A DNA stretch of 64,000 nt from Pycnopodia helianthoides. Its lineage: Eukaryota; Echinodermata; Asteroidea; Forcipulatida; Asteriidae. The DNA lies in NCBI GenBank assembly GCA_032158295.1, contig CM063247.1:9304675-9368674 (forward strand), written 5' to 3'. Positions within the stretch are counted from its first letter, which is position 1; each line of letters starts with the position of its first letter. The notes beneath the pieces were generated by a model. That model was given only the letters and a program-made list of their open reading frames with translations, was not told where the DNA came from and searched no databases. The position numbers were made by a program, and so were the translations under genes. Shown here piece after piece: positions 39,714 through 51,300 of this stretch.

Positions 39714-41012
39714 CATTGATCTACATTATAGTGACTGGATAGGACGACTGCGCGTAAATGTAGCGAACGCGCGCGTTTGCAAGTGGGGCTTTTGAATTTA
39801 AACGGGGAGGCGGCGCACAATCTGCACGCAACGCAAATAAATGATTTTCGGGGTCGTGGAAAAATATTGCTCCGTTTTTTGCCGTATTTAAAGGTTTCGT
39901 TATGTAAAACAAGGGATGACACCGTAGTCAAACACAAGTTTTATGCTGCAAACATGGTAAAGGTTTGTGTTGCGGTAGGTTGCTCTTCTTCAGGAGCTAT
40001 GTACGGACGAGAAAATCGGATTTCCTTTCACAGGTAAGTGGTGTAGTCTGCAAAAAAAAGAACACTGACACATATTTTATATTACTTGATCATGCTGTTT
40101 CCAAATAGTATTTTAGGCCTGTAGGCCTATATTATTTTTTTTAATACAAACTTCAATATACTAGTGTTCGGGCCAACAAGGGTGAACACCTTTTTGGGGG
40201 TTTTGTTTTTCTGTGTAGGTGTAAACTTCAATGTTCAATTAATTAAATTAAATTTGATTGAATTCAAAGTTGTTAATTGTTTGTTTTTGACATTTTCTCG
40301 TGATTGCCTGTATGAATTTTTTAGGAATAAATTCGTTGGCAGACTGAACCTTTATGTTACCGGTTTTCATGCTTATAGTCTTCCCTTCTCTATATCTATT
40401 TTACGTTTTAGTGTTTCTGTTTCGTGTGTAACTAATTAAATTTCTGATACGATTAATACACAGTTATGGTTTCTTCAGTTTTAGTTTCCATGTGGCAATT
40501 ATCTAACTTTCTGATTGTAAATATGAAACAAATGGAGCTAAACTGGCTCCTTCTTGAAAAAAATCATCATTTTGTAGTAAACCACTATCTATGTGCGAGA
40601 GTCTTGTTTATTTATTATACGCCGTCGGTCACATTAGCCACAATTTATCTTATCCCAAATTTATTGGTTTTTAAGATTGGACCTCGAAGTTTTCTAATGT
40701 GCTTGATACTTTAAAAACAAATATGCGTTCATGCTCTAGGCCTATATAAATTGATTGATGAATTATCAATCTAGATTAAGAAACTCTCTCCAAAAAGAAA
40801 AATTATTATAAACCTTCAACATGCTCATCATCACTACAAGTACTTGTACTATTTACTGCGTGCTTGAGGCCATGCATGCTGGGACCGCCGCGCTTGCGTA
40901 CTTTCACGCAAATACCCCGTTCAGCGACTACGCGCTTAGCCATAACAGCGATTATCGAACGTGCACAAACGCGCTGAGTTGTCCTATCCAGTCAGTATAA
41001 TGTAGATCAATG
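39714..41012 (+). mobile_element. P-superfamily DNA transposon, non-autonomous, 1299 bp
   Basis: The inverted ends are CATTGATCTACATTATA plus a TGACTGGATAGGAC extension. An exact 8-bp target duplication, GTCCCGAC, lies at 39706-39713 and 41013-41020. P elements make 8-bp duplications, begin with CA and encode a THAP-type zinc finger at the transposase N-terminus. A THAP start is present at 39954. No RNase H-like or GTP-binding transposase core is seen, so the copy cannot move on its own. Confidence 0.78.
39954..40033 (+). pseudogene. THAP zinc finger N-terminal exon
   Basis: ATG at 39954 opens MVKVCVAVGCSSSGAMYGRE then NRISFHR, with the C-x4-C and FHR of a THAP domain, followed by the donor CAG|GTAAGT. 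The partner exon with the second Cys-His pair is not visible before 41012. It is the remnant of a P-type transposase or a THAP gene captured by it. Confidence 0.7.
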
Positions 41013-41619
41013 GTCCCGACGCGTTTGTGCACGCAGTATTGCCAGTGCGCCCTCTAGTTCTTATATATAATTCTATGATCTATTCACATCATTCAGCACT
41101 TCACGCACGAGAGGCGACATCATGATGCGCGCAATGTGATATGCACCATTTGATCATGACCCCGGGAATTGTGTTCTGTAATTTCTATCCAAAAGATGGT
41201 AATGGTAGTAAGCATCCTGCCAAATGATTTCCCCATTGATTAGAAATTTAAAAAAAGTATGTCTTTCGACAGAATTTGAGTTTCCAACACACCTCAAGGG
41301 GAGTTTTTGAGATTCATGGGTGTCCATTTGTGAATGCCGAGGCCAGAGGTGTGGTCAAGGTATCCGCTGTCACACCTCGCTACACGTGGATGGATTCGAC
41401 AGTCTTGACGAAAATACCGCGAAAGTGTTTTGCCGTTTCTTCAACATTGCATTCAGCTGAAACTTACACAGGTGATTTGTGTTTTATAATTTTGCCTATA
41501 AATTAGAATAACTTTGACGAACGGGAACAGGCTTTTTCTGATTCAATGAGACCGAGGGCGGGATGGGAACATGCCCCTCCATATTTTCCAGTTTTCTAAC
41601 GATTTGTGTTAAACGTCAA

Positions 41620-41815
41620 GTAATGAACCACAAGGGAAACTGACTGGGTAAATTTCAAATGGTTGGGGGTTGAACAAATAAAACATGACTAGAGCGGGAT
41701 TTGAACCAACGACCTCCGGATTAACGTACCGGCGCTCTACCAACTGAGCTATCTAGCCCTATGTTGGCGGTCTCCCTTTACCCAGTCAGTTTCCCTTGTG
41801 GTTCATTACTTGACA
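41620..41815 (-). mobile_element. Inverted-repeat element with inserted tRNA-derived SINE
   Basis: The arms AATGAACCACAAGGGAAACT and the inverse flank a minus-strand SINE head, GGGCTAGATAGCTCAGTTGG then TAGAGCGCCGG, with the B-box GGTTCAAATCC. Acceptor-stem and T-stem pairing is imperfect, and position 33 would be C, not U. Confidence 0.65.
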
Positions 41816-41944
41816 TTTAAATTTAAAAAGTCGCATCCCCTCAAGGTGATCCCGTGGCTGCTGCTTCCCAGGTTGTATCGTAAACTTGGGTGTGATCCCT
41901 GGCTACACGGCAGTTAACGGTTGTACGGCTTCTGACTGGCACCC

Positions 41945-42080
41945 CGAACAAAGACATTGACAAAATAGGGAGACCGCCAACATAGGGCTAGATAGCTCAG
42001 TTGGTAGAGCGCCGGTACGTTAATCCGGAGGTCGTTGGTTCAAATCCCGCTCTAGTCAATTTTTATTTGTTCAACCCCCA
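41945..42080 (+). mobile_element. tRNA-derived SINE, inverted partner
   Basis: The same head as at 41690-41760, nearly base for base, in the opposite orientation. The two stand head to head about 220 bp apart. A third copy is near 63275-63345. Confidence 0.65.
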
Positions 42081-42898
42081 ACGATTTGTGTTAATGAACA
42101 AAAAACAATAATATCATCAAGTTCTAGGCCTACATGATGGCGTAACAAAATAAAAACTGTGGTTGTTTACTCATTTTTTTGGGGGGGGGGTCAGAAATCG
42201 TATTTTCCCCATGCTTGAATTATTCTTCCAAATGCTATAAATCTTTGCAAACATTTTGTATGTTTTTCGTTTTGTAACAGCATCATTTGGCTAAATTCGT
42301 CAAGAGAAAAAATAAAGGGACCCGATACACAATAGAGGGCGCACTAGCTCATATAAACGCGACTAACTTGACCAAAGATTACCAGTGGGGCGGCGCTTTA
42401 GAATACATTACAACAGTTAATATTTATATGCAATTCTTCAGAGCTGGTCTTTATATCACAATCATGTAAATACACCCACACGAGACCAGTCTTCGACCAA
42501 TCAGAGTGCATAAACTCTCCGAGGTATTCTGACAAATAATGCTATCAAATTAATACTCGTGTGCTAAACCGATAAATAAGAATGTTTTAATGTTTTACTA
42601 AAAAGGGATTTTTTTTGCCAGGCCAGTTTATATATATTTTGTGATAGGGCCTACTCGAGGCCTATCAAAATGGTGGCCACTGTTTGTAAACAAAATAAAT
42701 GTATGTTCTGTGACAATGCACTCACCACATGCATTCAGATCAGTAGCCCTATTTGTATATTATCATTGAGAGCAGTGGTCATTAAATTTGTCTGCACTGA
42801 TTATTGTGCAGAGTTGCTGACCTTGCACATAGGGCGCGACATCTACTGGCTCGGAAGGACTGGGCAAGTCTAAGAATCTTGTTCAAAACTGATGTTTG

Positions 42899-42948
42899 TT
42901 TGTAGGCATTGATCTACATTATAGTTAATGTAGATCAATGTTTGTAGG
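42899..42948. other. P-element excision footprint (34 bp between 8-bp duplications)
   Basis: TTTGTAGG at 42899-42906 and again at 42941-42948 encloses 34 bp: CATTGATCTACATTATA followed by GTTAATGTAGATCAATG. These are the two 17-bp tips of the inverted repeats of the element at 39714-41012, with two changed bases. P transposase cuts 17 nt inside each end, so this is the expected residue of excision and rejoining. Confidence 0.72.
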
Positions 42949-42968
42949 CCTACATGTTCCCAGTAGAC

Positions 42969-43148
42969 GCCATCTTTACGGGCAAATTGCATTTTGGCTT
43001 GCAGGTGCGTCAAACGCTCAACTTATTAACGCAGCCGCGTTGTTCACTGACCAATCCTGCAACGAGTTTCGTGAAATGCGCGCGTGTTGCACGCCCGTCC
43101 TCACACGAAACGCACGACTGTTTGTTCTAAACTGCCCGTAAAGATGGC
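42969..43148. mobile_element. Miniature element with GCCATCTTTACGGGCA ends
   Basis: 16-bp inverted ends (GCCATCTTTACGGGCA / TGCCCGTAAAGATGGC), total 180 bp, GC-rich interior. Confidence 0.7.
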
Positions 43149-43754
43149 CGATTTACGTCATACAACCTATCTATTGTATCTTTTCTCCAGTAGTTTGTGA
43201 TGCAAACAAAATGAACGTCGTCAATCGAGACTAGCGCCCTCGGCGCGCGCTCCATAACCTTCAGACTTTCTGAGATCTAGGTTAATTAATTTTTGTCGAC
43301 ATCACAACAGGCCACGCAAAACTCCACCTGCACATATTAATCGATTGGCTACAGCTAGCTCTAATGCTCTAATCGAAGGTTAATGTCGCCTTTCTATTGC
43401 AACGTCCCCCCCCCCCCGACCCCAAGGTTGAAAATCTATGGGAAGCCATGCATAGCAGAAACAGATAACAATGTTTAAAAAAATCAAAATGGTGTCTTTT
43501 TTTGTAATGCAAGTTTGCAGAAATGTTGACTTTGGTTACAACATCTGTAGTGTTAATACGATTTATGTTTTGCTGAGAATCTGCCATCAATAAATGAACA
43601 TTGAACCTTAGAGTGCGATTTGTTTATCAACACAGAATTAGAAAGGTAGACTGAAACCACGACCACAGACTAGGAACCAAGTCTAATTTTTACAACCTTC
43701 GGACTTGACACAATGACCTGCCAAGGGTTGAGCTGCCAAGGCAAGGACGTCCTT

Positions 43755-45095
43755 TTTAGGTGTTCGGGCATTCCGCCCGAAAACCTATTGTTACTGTTCT
43801 GTTTTGTTTTTTTCCACTTTATCTGAGATCCTTCTCTCGCAATTTTCGCAAAAAGTATAACTCCTAGAGACTTGAAACTTATCATGCACTTAGACCTTAG
43901 TGTATAGACAAAACCGCAACTTTTTCGGGGCGATGACGTCATCGATGACGTCATAACATCCAAAATAAAAAATAATGAGAAAAACTGTAAATCGTCATAT
44001 CTAGAGAACCATAAATGATAAATACATGATCTTTGCTTCATATGAAAGTTCAACATTTTGTTTACAACTCTTACACAGAATGTGACCCCATGTGACCTTT
44101 ACTTCCGGTCGAAAACGGACGTTTAAGGTTTTTTGGCGGAAACGTTGTATCCTATGAACCAAATATGGTAACACCTTTAATCATTGTATCATCTGAAGGC
44201 CCTTGAACAGTTCTACAAATCTTTCATTAGGTACGACCCCATGTGACCTTTACTTCCGCTCAAAACCGGAAGTTGAATTTTCTTACATAAAGAAAACTCG
44301 TCATATCTCATGAACCATAAACGTTTTAGACTTAAAACTTCACAAATACTTAGACCTCTGTGTTTAAATATATATGTGTGAAATACGGTTTGATGATGTC
44401 ATCAATGACGTCATAACAATAAATCACTGTTTAATATTTTAAAAAATCATAATTGGAGAATCACAAATGCTACATGTAAGATACTTGCACAATAAAAAAT
44501 CTCTTGCCAGATTATGCAAATCACATACACAATGTGACACCATATGACCTTTGCTTCCGGTTGAAACCGGAAGTTCAAAATTCAGATTTCAAACGTTCAT
44601 TTCTCATAAACCAAGAAGGGTATTGTCTTGAAACTTACTATGTATATAGATTGTAGTATGTATATGACACCCAAATTGTTTTGGTGCGATGACGTCATCG
44701 ATGACGTCATAACAATTAATCAACGTTTAATATTAAAAACAATCATAATCGGAGAACCATAAATGCTACATGTAAGGTACTTGCACCATACAAAAGCTCC
44801 GGCCGAATTGTACAAATCACATTCAAAGGGTGACCCCTAACGACCTGAGATATATTTCTAAGTGAAATTGGCCATTAAAATATCAAAATCTCGATCCAAT
44901 ACCTTACGTGGCATGTGGCATACTACTCGCGACTGATTCCAGTGCAACGGAGTGGAAGCTAGCCTTATGTCAAGACGCTTGTTGCCTGACATTTAACTGC
45001 TATGTTAAATGTCGTCCCCATTTCATTCAAACACAATCTGACATCACTCACGAACACCTGTGTGTTTGTTGTTTACAAATACTGTACGTCTAGTT
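43755..45095 (+). mobile_element. 1341-bp repeat element, copy 1, upstream of ALDH exon 1
   Basis: It begins with a strong hairpin (AGGTGTTCGGGC / GCCCGAAAACCT) and ends ACTGTACGTCTAGTT. Inside, related modules with ACTTCCGG...CCGGAAGT and three paired TGACGTCA-type palindromes repeat (43934-43953, about 44394-44413, 44690-44709). Copy 2 is at 45573-49402. No transposase is seen. Class uncertain. Confidence 0.75.
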
Positions 45096-45286
45096 CTCTA
45101 TGCCCTGATGACTCGATGAAGACTCTGAAAGTCTGTATACACATGCTTCGCACACTGTAGCCAGCACTCAGCAGTCTGCACTCGCAAAGTCACAGGCAGT
45201 CGCATTAACAATCTACTCGATCGAATCCAATCAAACGCAACGGCCAAAAACTAAGATTCAGAAGGAAATTGGATGCGAGCGGAATT
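45096..45286 (+). promoter_or_regulatory. ALDH promoter-proximal / 5' leader region
   Basis: Only 191 bp separate repeat copy 1 from the ALDH start codon, so the leader and core promoter must lie here or within the repeat. No TATA box is seen. An upstream ATG at 45273 opens a short out-of-frame reading frame that runs past the true start and stops in the intron. Confidence 0.4.
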
Positions 45287-45316
45287 ATGGACTCTCCTCA
45301 AGTCAAGTACACACAG
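45287..45316 (+). CDS. ALDH1A: ALDH exon 1: start, 10 codons
   Basis: [10 protein letters not shown], then the donor ACACAG|GTAGTG, phase 0. The KxQYT-type end just before the conserved FINNE is the usual ALDH1A exon 1 boundary. Very short, but the in-frame fit supports it. Confidence 0.78.
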
Positions 45317-48300
45317 GTAGTGTTTAATTTTTAATCAATTTTACTAATTAGTAATTAGTAGTAGTACTAGTATTATCGTGGAGGTAGTATTGTAGAGTAG
45401 AGACCACATGCTGTCACTAGTCAGTTAAGAGTCAGTGCATTGTCACCATAGAGTCTTTTCTCTATGGTGTCACTCAGTGTCGTGGGTGAGTATTAAACTG
45501 TTCGTCATGTTCGTACACAAATATCGCCACTATTGTTCTTCAGGGTTTAGTTTGGTTTTAATGTGTTAACTATTTAGGTGTTCGGGCATTCCGCCCGAAA
45601 ACCTATTGTTACTGTTCTGTTTTGTTTTTTTCCACTTTATCTGAGATCCTTCTCTCGCAATTTTCGCAAAAAGTATAACTCCTAGAGACTTGAAACTTAT
45701 CATGCACTTAGACCTTAGTGTATAGACAAAACCGCAACTTTTTCGGGGCGATGACGTCATCGATGACGTCATAACATCCAAAATAAAAAATAATGAGAAA
45801 AACTGTAAATCGCCATATCTAGAGAACCATAAATGATAAATACATGATCTTTGCTTCATATGAAAGTTCAACATTTTGTTTACAACTCTTACACAGAATG
45901 TGACCCCATGTGACCTTTACTTCCGGTCAAAAACGGACGTTTAAGGTTTTTTTGGCGGAAACGTTGTATCCTATGAACCAAATATGGTACACCTTTAATC
46001 ATTGTATCATCTGAAGGCCCTTGAACAGTTCTACAAATCTTTCATTAGGTACGACCCCATGTGACCTTTACTTCCGCTCAAAACCGGAAGTTGAATTTTC
46101 TTACATAAAGAAAACTCGTCATATCTCATGAACCATAAACGTTTTAGACTTAAAACTTCACAAATACTTAGACCTTTGTGTTTAAATATGTATGTGTGAA
46201 ATTCGGTTTGATGATGTCATCGATGACGTCATAACAATAAGTCACTGTTTAATATTTAGAAAAATCATAATTGGAGAATCACAAATGCTACATGTAAGAT
46301 ATTTCCACAATAAAAAATCTCTTGCCAGATTATGCAAATCACATACACAATGTGACACCATATGACCTTTGCTTCCGGTTGAAACCGGAAGTTCAAAATT
46401 CAGATTTCAAACGTTCATTTCTCATAAACCAAGAAGGTTATTGTCTTGAAACTTACTATGTATATAAGCGAGTTCGGCATTCCGACTGCGCATGTCCGAG
46501 ATTTACTGGGTGAGAGTTCATTCGGGATAAACATTGGCACACGCGTACTAGCTCAGTGCACAAACACACGTTGTTCTTATGGCGCACCTGGATAGATGGC
46601 AGGCTTTCTCGGAAAATAAGTTAGTTGTTAATATATATATATATATTCCTTTACATGCTTTAAGCAGGGTTTTCCAACTAAATTGTATTTTGTGAGGCAT
46701 TAAACAACGAAATTTTGCTCAAATGTAGCTGAGAAAAGCGAGTATTCGGGACCCCTTTGGTCAACACTAGGCACCGGGGGCCGCCGCGGCCCGGCAGGGG
46801 CCCCGTTCGTTGTCGTACACCACTAAAAACACGGAGAAGTAAATCAACTCCAGAAATCAAAGACGATTTTATTGATATTTTGACTTTAAAAAAGGAAGGA
46901 AATTTGAATGTCAACTCTTTGAAACTATATTTGTTTGTGACTGAAGTAGAATTGGAAGTCATTGGACACCTTTTTGTGTTTATTTTTCTGCTCGATGATA
47001 AAATTCTCTCCATTTTTGTTTTCTTGAAAGCAATTTTTTAAATGAAAAGTTAAAGTATTGTCTTGCTATTGAATCCAGAACTTATTAATAATGTTAGTTG
47101 TGGGCTGGTTTTTACTAAATATTTGGCAAGTTATTTTGATAGAACTTTTGGTTTATTTATTTTTTTAGCCAATGAGGATTTGTGCTGCATTGAATTGTGT
47201 AAATAGCACGTTTCAGCTTAGTGGAAAGCTTTGTTTTGCAACGAACATGGTTGCAACTTCGGAAGAGGACGGTGTACCTGTAGCCCACCCTTCATACTTT
47301 TCCAGGGTAAAAAAAGGTGACATCAACTAAAGTTACAAGGAGATTTAAATCATCTCCTCGCAAGTCTGGACCATGTTGAATGAGCTATAGGAAGACTCAA
47401 ATGCTTCCAAATTATCAAACATTTTGCCCATCACACTACTCCCCCTGATTGATCAAATCTTCATCATTTATGCAGCAATCACTAATCTGTCACCCCCACT
47501 TGTAACATAAGTCATCCTGAGAAAAGTAAATGTTAAAGTTTCAATTTCTGTAAGATTTTGCCAAAGTATGGCATGTGCAATTTATTCATAAAAGAACAAA
47601 ACAGTTATAAAAACATACAGTTCAATCTGCAGCAAAACAAGTAGGCACAAAATGCATCTAATTGCTACTTATTGCATACAACATGCACATTACCTCTTAC
47701 CAAATTAAGGATTATATCTTATGCTTCCTTATGGCCGCTCTAGTGTGTACAAAAAGTTATTTATATTGTACTATATTTTTACATTTCTATTTATATAATT
47801 ATATTTAACATACACATTAAAGGAAATCATTTTCTGTAACGGCCTTTAAATGTGTGCATTATTTTCTTAAGATTTTTTCCTTGTGATAACTTTGTTGTAA
47901 ACATGTACATTCACTAAACATCATGGATTTCAATGAAAAATTGTTAATATTTTTGCCAATCCCATGTCAGTATTTATCTATAGACAGTATTAACCATAAT
48001 ACTTAACAAAGTCAGGAAAAATAAACAAATTTTTTTAACACGTAGGCCTACTACCTGAAATATATCAATTTAAAACCCCGTTATGTATGTGTAGACAGTT
48101 TCAACCTCCGTCACACTTTTTCAAATTATGTCATGTGCAATAAAAGAGCAAGTGCATCCATTAACACGTTTATTTTTTATGTACATAAAACAGGACATTT
48201 TAAAAGTGTTTAGGTAAAAGTGTAGGCCCTATAGCAATTTGAACCTCTCTCTGGCAGTACCAAATAAATTAAATATCCTGATATGTTCATGTGAAAGACC

Positions 48301-51300
48301 TAGTGTTTATGTTAAAAATTAATTACCCTTCTTGGGTGTTTGTATTTCCAACTTAATATCTTTTAATTAGCACCCTGTTACAAATAAAATTTCTGTTCGT
48401 GGTCGTGCTCCCAGAACCTCCAGCCGGTTCACCCGCTCGAACAGCTAGATTGTTTAGATGGTTGGCCAGTTCAATATAACTGCATGGTAGGTAGCAACTG
48501 AAGAATCCCCTTTGACTCCCCTAGCCTAGCCATCCATCTGTGAGGTCTTGGACAGGATCTGGCAGCATAATGTCACCATACTTTAGCAGCTCACGATATT
48601 GCTGAGCATGCTGCCTCTTTTCCTCAGTTGCAGACGGCAGCACCGGGACCTTCAATTCTTTCTTTCTTCCCGTTCTTTTCAGTCCCCTGTCTGCTAAAAA
48701 GTTCTTCAAAGCTTAAACTTTCCATCGCATGAAGTCATCCGAACTCAAATTCTCGTAATTTTGATCACTCATACTCTAAAAAATAATTGACCAAAAATTA
48801 AAGAAAAGCAAGACGTGTGAGCCTATTCGCGTCTGCAAGATGCTAACACACTGCGTAACACACAAGCGCGTGTGACAACGGCGATGTTTATCCCGAATTA
48901 CCTTTGACCTTTACCCAGCATGCATAGCGCGCGCGAAATGCCGAACTCGCTTATAGATTGTAGTATGTATATGACACCCAAATTGTTTTGGTGCGATGAC
49001 GTCATCGATGACGTCATAACAATTAATCAACGTTTAATATTAAAAACAATCATAATCGGAGAACCATAAATGCTACATGTAAGGTACTTGCACCATAAAA
49101 AAGCTCCGGCCGAATTGTACAAATCACATTCAAAGGGTGACCCCATACGACCTGAGATATATTTCTAAGTGAAATTGGCCATTAAAATATCAAAATCTCG
49201 ATCCAATACCTTACGTGGCATGTGGCATACTACTCGCGACTGATTCCAGTGCAACGGAGTGGAAGCTAGCCTTATGTCAAGACGCTTGTTGCCTTACATT
49301 TAATTGCTATGTTAAATGTCGTACCCATTTCATTCAAACACAATCTGACATCACTCACGAACACCTGTGTGTTTGTTGTTTACAAACACTGTACGTCTAG
49401 TTTAGTTTTGGGGTGATTAAACTCAAGTGAACATTTGTCATTTTAATTGTTGATCAATTGATGTTTTGTCCAACAATTAGTGTTACTGTTACCATAGTGT
49501 TACAAATTCATTAGGTCTATTAAGTTATGTTGTTTTTTCGCTGCAGTTGTTTATCAACAATGAGTTTGTGAACTCTGCGAGTGGGAAGACATTCCCCACC
49601 GTCAACCCAACGACGGGAGAGAAAATCTGCGACATCCAGGAAGGGGATAAGGTATGATCTCTTTATTTACTATAGTAGGCCTGTATTTTTTACTCTTTTT
49701 TTTGGTCAGAATTTTTTTTAAATAAAGGTAAAGTTTGTCGCGCCAGTGCAAAAAACTTTGATCTTTATTTTCCAAAAACACTCTATCACTTCGTGCAAAA
49801 TTATTGCATCCCAGTGCATATTTATTTGTTTGTGTACATCCGGGTCTTTCTAAACTGAATTTAAACTCTGATTTTGTCAATTTGTTTAAATGTAAACTAT
49901 GGTTTAAAAAAGAAGAAGAAGATAATTGTTTAGAATTTGTTCTTTTCAATTGCTGGAGGGAAATTTTTACAGTGGTTGCTCTCCTATTATTCAGTGCAAT
50001 ACACGTAACCTCATGACCATCAATCGCATCAATCACTATGCATGTGGAACAGGCTGGTACCACCCAGACTACAACACCAGAAAGAAAAGGGCAGCCTGGT
50101 GCAGAATACTAAGCACAATACTACTTGCAGACACGAACTCTAGACATAAAACTGAAACACTGTTATAATGAGCTCTATGGGTTTTAACTCGACAGTTACG
50201 GAGTGTCACTGAATTGTACAATATTGTCATTATTTATTTATCCATGTTAAATGTACCGTGAACATTTCTAGCCAGGCATACAATATCCTGCTGGGAGTGC
50301 TGGGCAAACACGCTTCTGAATATTCCCGATACGCTATCAATAAGCATGTACAAAATTTTCCTGATACATGTACTTTGATCAGGCAATCTTTTCTACTGGA
50401 ACAATTCTAAGGGCACTTGAGCCAGTGCTGTATAAATATCATGCCTGGTGACACCCAGAACCATGACAGCACCCATCAGGCGCGGTTCTAGAGCCACAAT
50501 TTTCGGGGTGGCTAGACCTTTTGCATGTGACGTCACCCTTTAACTTTCGCTACTGCTATTTCATTTTGGGAGTCGAAAAGCAACATTACAGTGCATTTTT
50601 CATGTATTTGGTGCGTAATAAGTATAAAGATACAATAATCATACAACACATGATGCAGTTGCGTGCAAATTATTTTGACTCCAAAACTCCAAAACGGTGG
50701 ACAGAACAAAAGCTTGCAGTGGTGTAACGACTTTGATTGAGAATATTATGGGATATGTTTATTATGTAGCCTTGTGCAATCAAGTCAAATGATGAGATCA
50801 TGTGGCCATGAATTTTATTTTGATGGTATTCGATAAAAGCATCATATAGAGAGGTTTTATTAATGGACAATCAAAGAAAAATAATTGGACCGGAACGCAG
50901 TCATAATGGTTTTTAGGAAGGGAGGGGAGGGGAGGTTAAGAGGTTAGAACTTACTAAAAAAGAACATTTTTCCGGTGACAATATGTTAAGCCACTTGTGT
51001 TTTATCCAAACTGAGATTGGTTTTTACGTTCATGTAATACAAAATAAAACGAGGCGGGAGCGCGCGCCGGCGGAAACCGCAAATTCTAAACACCGCGCTT
51101 GTCTGACGTGAAACATTGAACCGTACGTGTAGTCTGGGCCAAAACTATATTATATGTGAAAAGACCGTGCTGCCCCGTGCAAATCTATTCATTTCCAATT
51201 TTTAATGAAGATACAGTATTTTTAAGCATGTATCTTCTTCTTCTTTTTTTCCCTTGCATTTTTTTGGGGGGGCTAGACAAAAGTTGGGGGGGGGGCTTTA

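Larger units (their letters stand above)
39489..41078. mobile_element. Outer TIR element containing a P-type transposon
   Basis: The left end ATAGAGTTATATAGAAGAAC and then TAGAGGGCGCA are inverted at the right end with few changes. The P-like element 39714-41012 sits inside. The target duplication of the outer element is not clear. Confidence 0.6.
46467..48951. mobile_element. 2485-bp TIR DNA transposon inserted in the repeat
   Basis: The inverted ends begin AGCGAGTTCGGCATT. Further in, CGGGATAAACAT is shared by both ends. TATA flanks both sides (46463-46466, 48952-48955) and occurs once in the uninterrupted copy. Because TATA is its own inverse, the true duplication could be TATA or TA. Two degraded coding remnants point inward. 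There is no intact transposase. Confidence 0.78.
45573..49402 (+). mobile_element. 1341-bp repeat element, copy 2, interrupted
   Basis: It matches copy 1 almost base for base in the same orientation. Subtracting the 2485-bp insert and its 4-bp duplication leaves 1341 bp, exactly the length of copy 1. Paired TGACGTCA motifs are at 45752-45771, about 46212-46231 and 48997-49016. Confidence 0.8.

Noticed and set aside
41690..42055. Two functional tRNA genes
   Set aside because: Acceptor and T-stem pairing is imperfect, the base before the anticodon position is C instead of U, and flanks are shared with a third copy, so SINE heads fit better.
44908..45093. A 61-codon frame present in both copies of the 1341-bp repeat (also 49215-49400)
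   Set aside because: Its conservation is explained by the recent duplication of the whole element. No domain is recognisable and the frame ends at the element tip.
43755..45095. Helitron identity for the 1341-bp repeat
   Set aside because: A terminal hairpin and a CTAG|T end are present, but the hairpin is at the opposite end from the CTAG and no TC start or Rep/helicase is seen.
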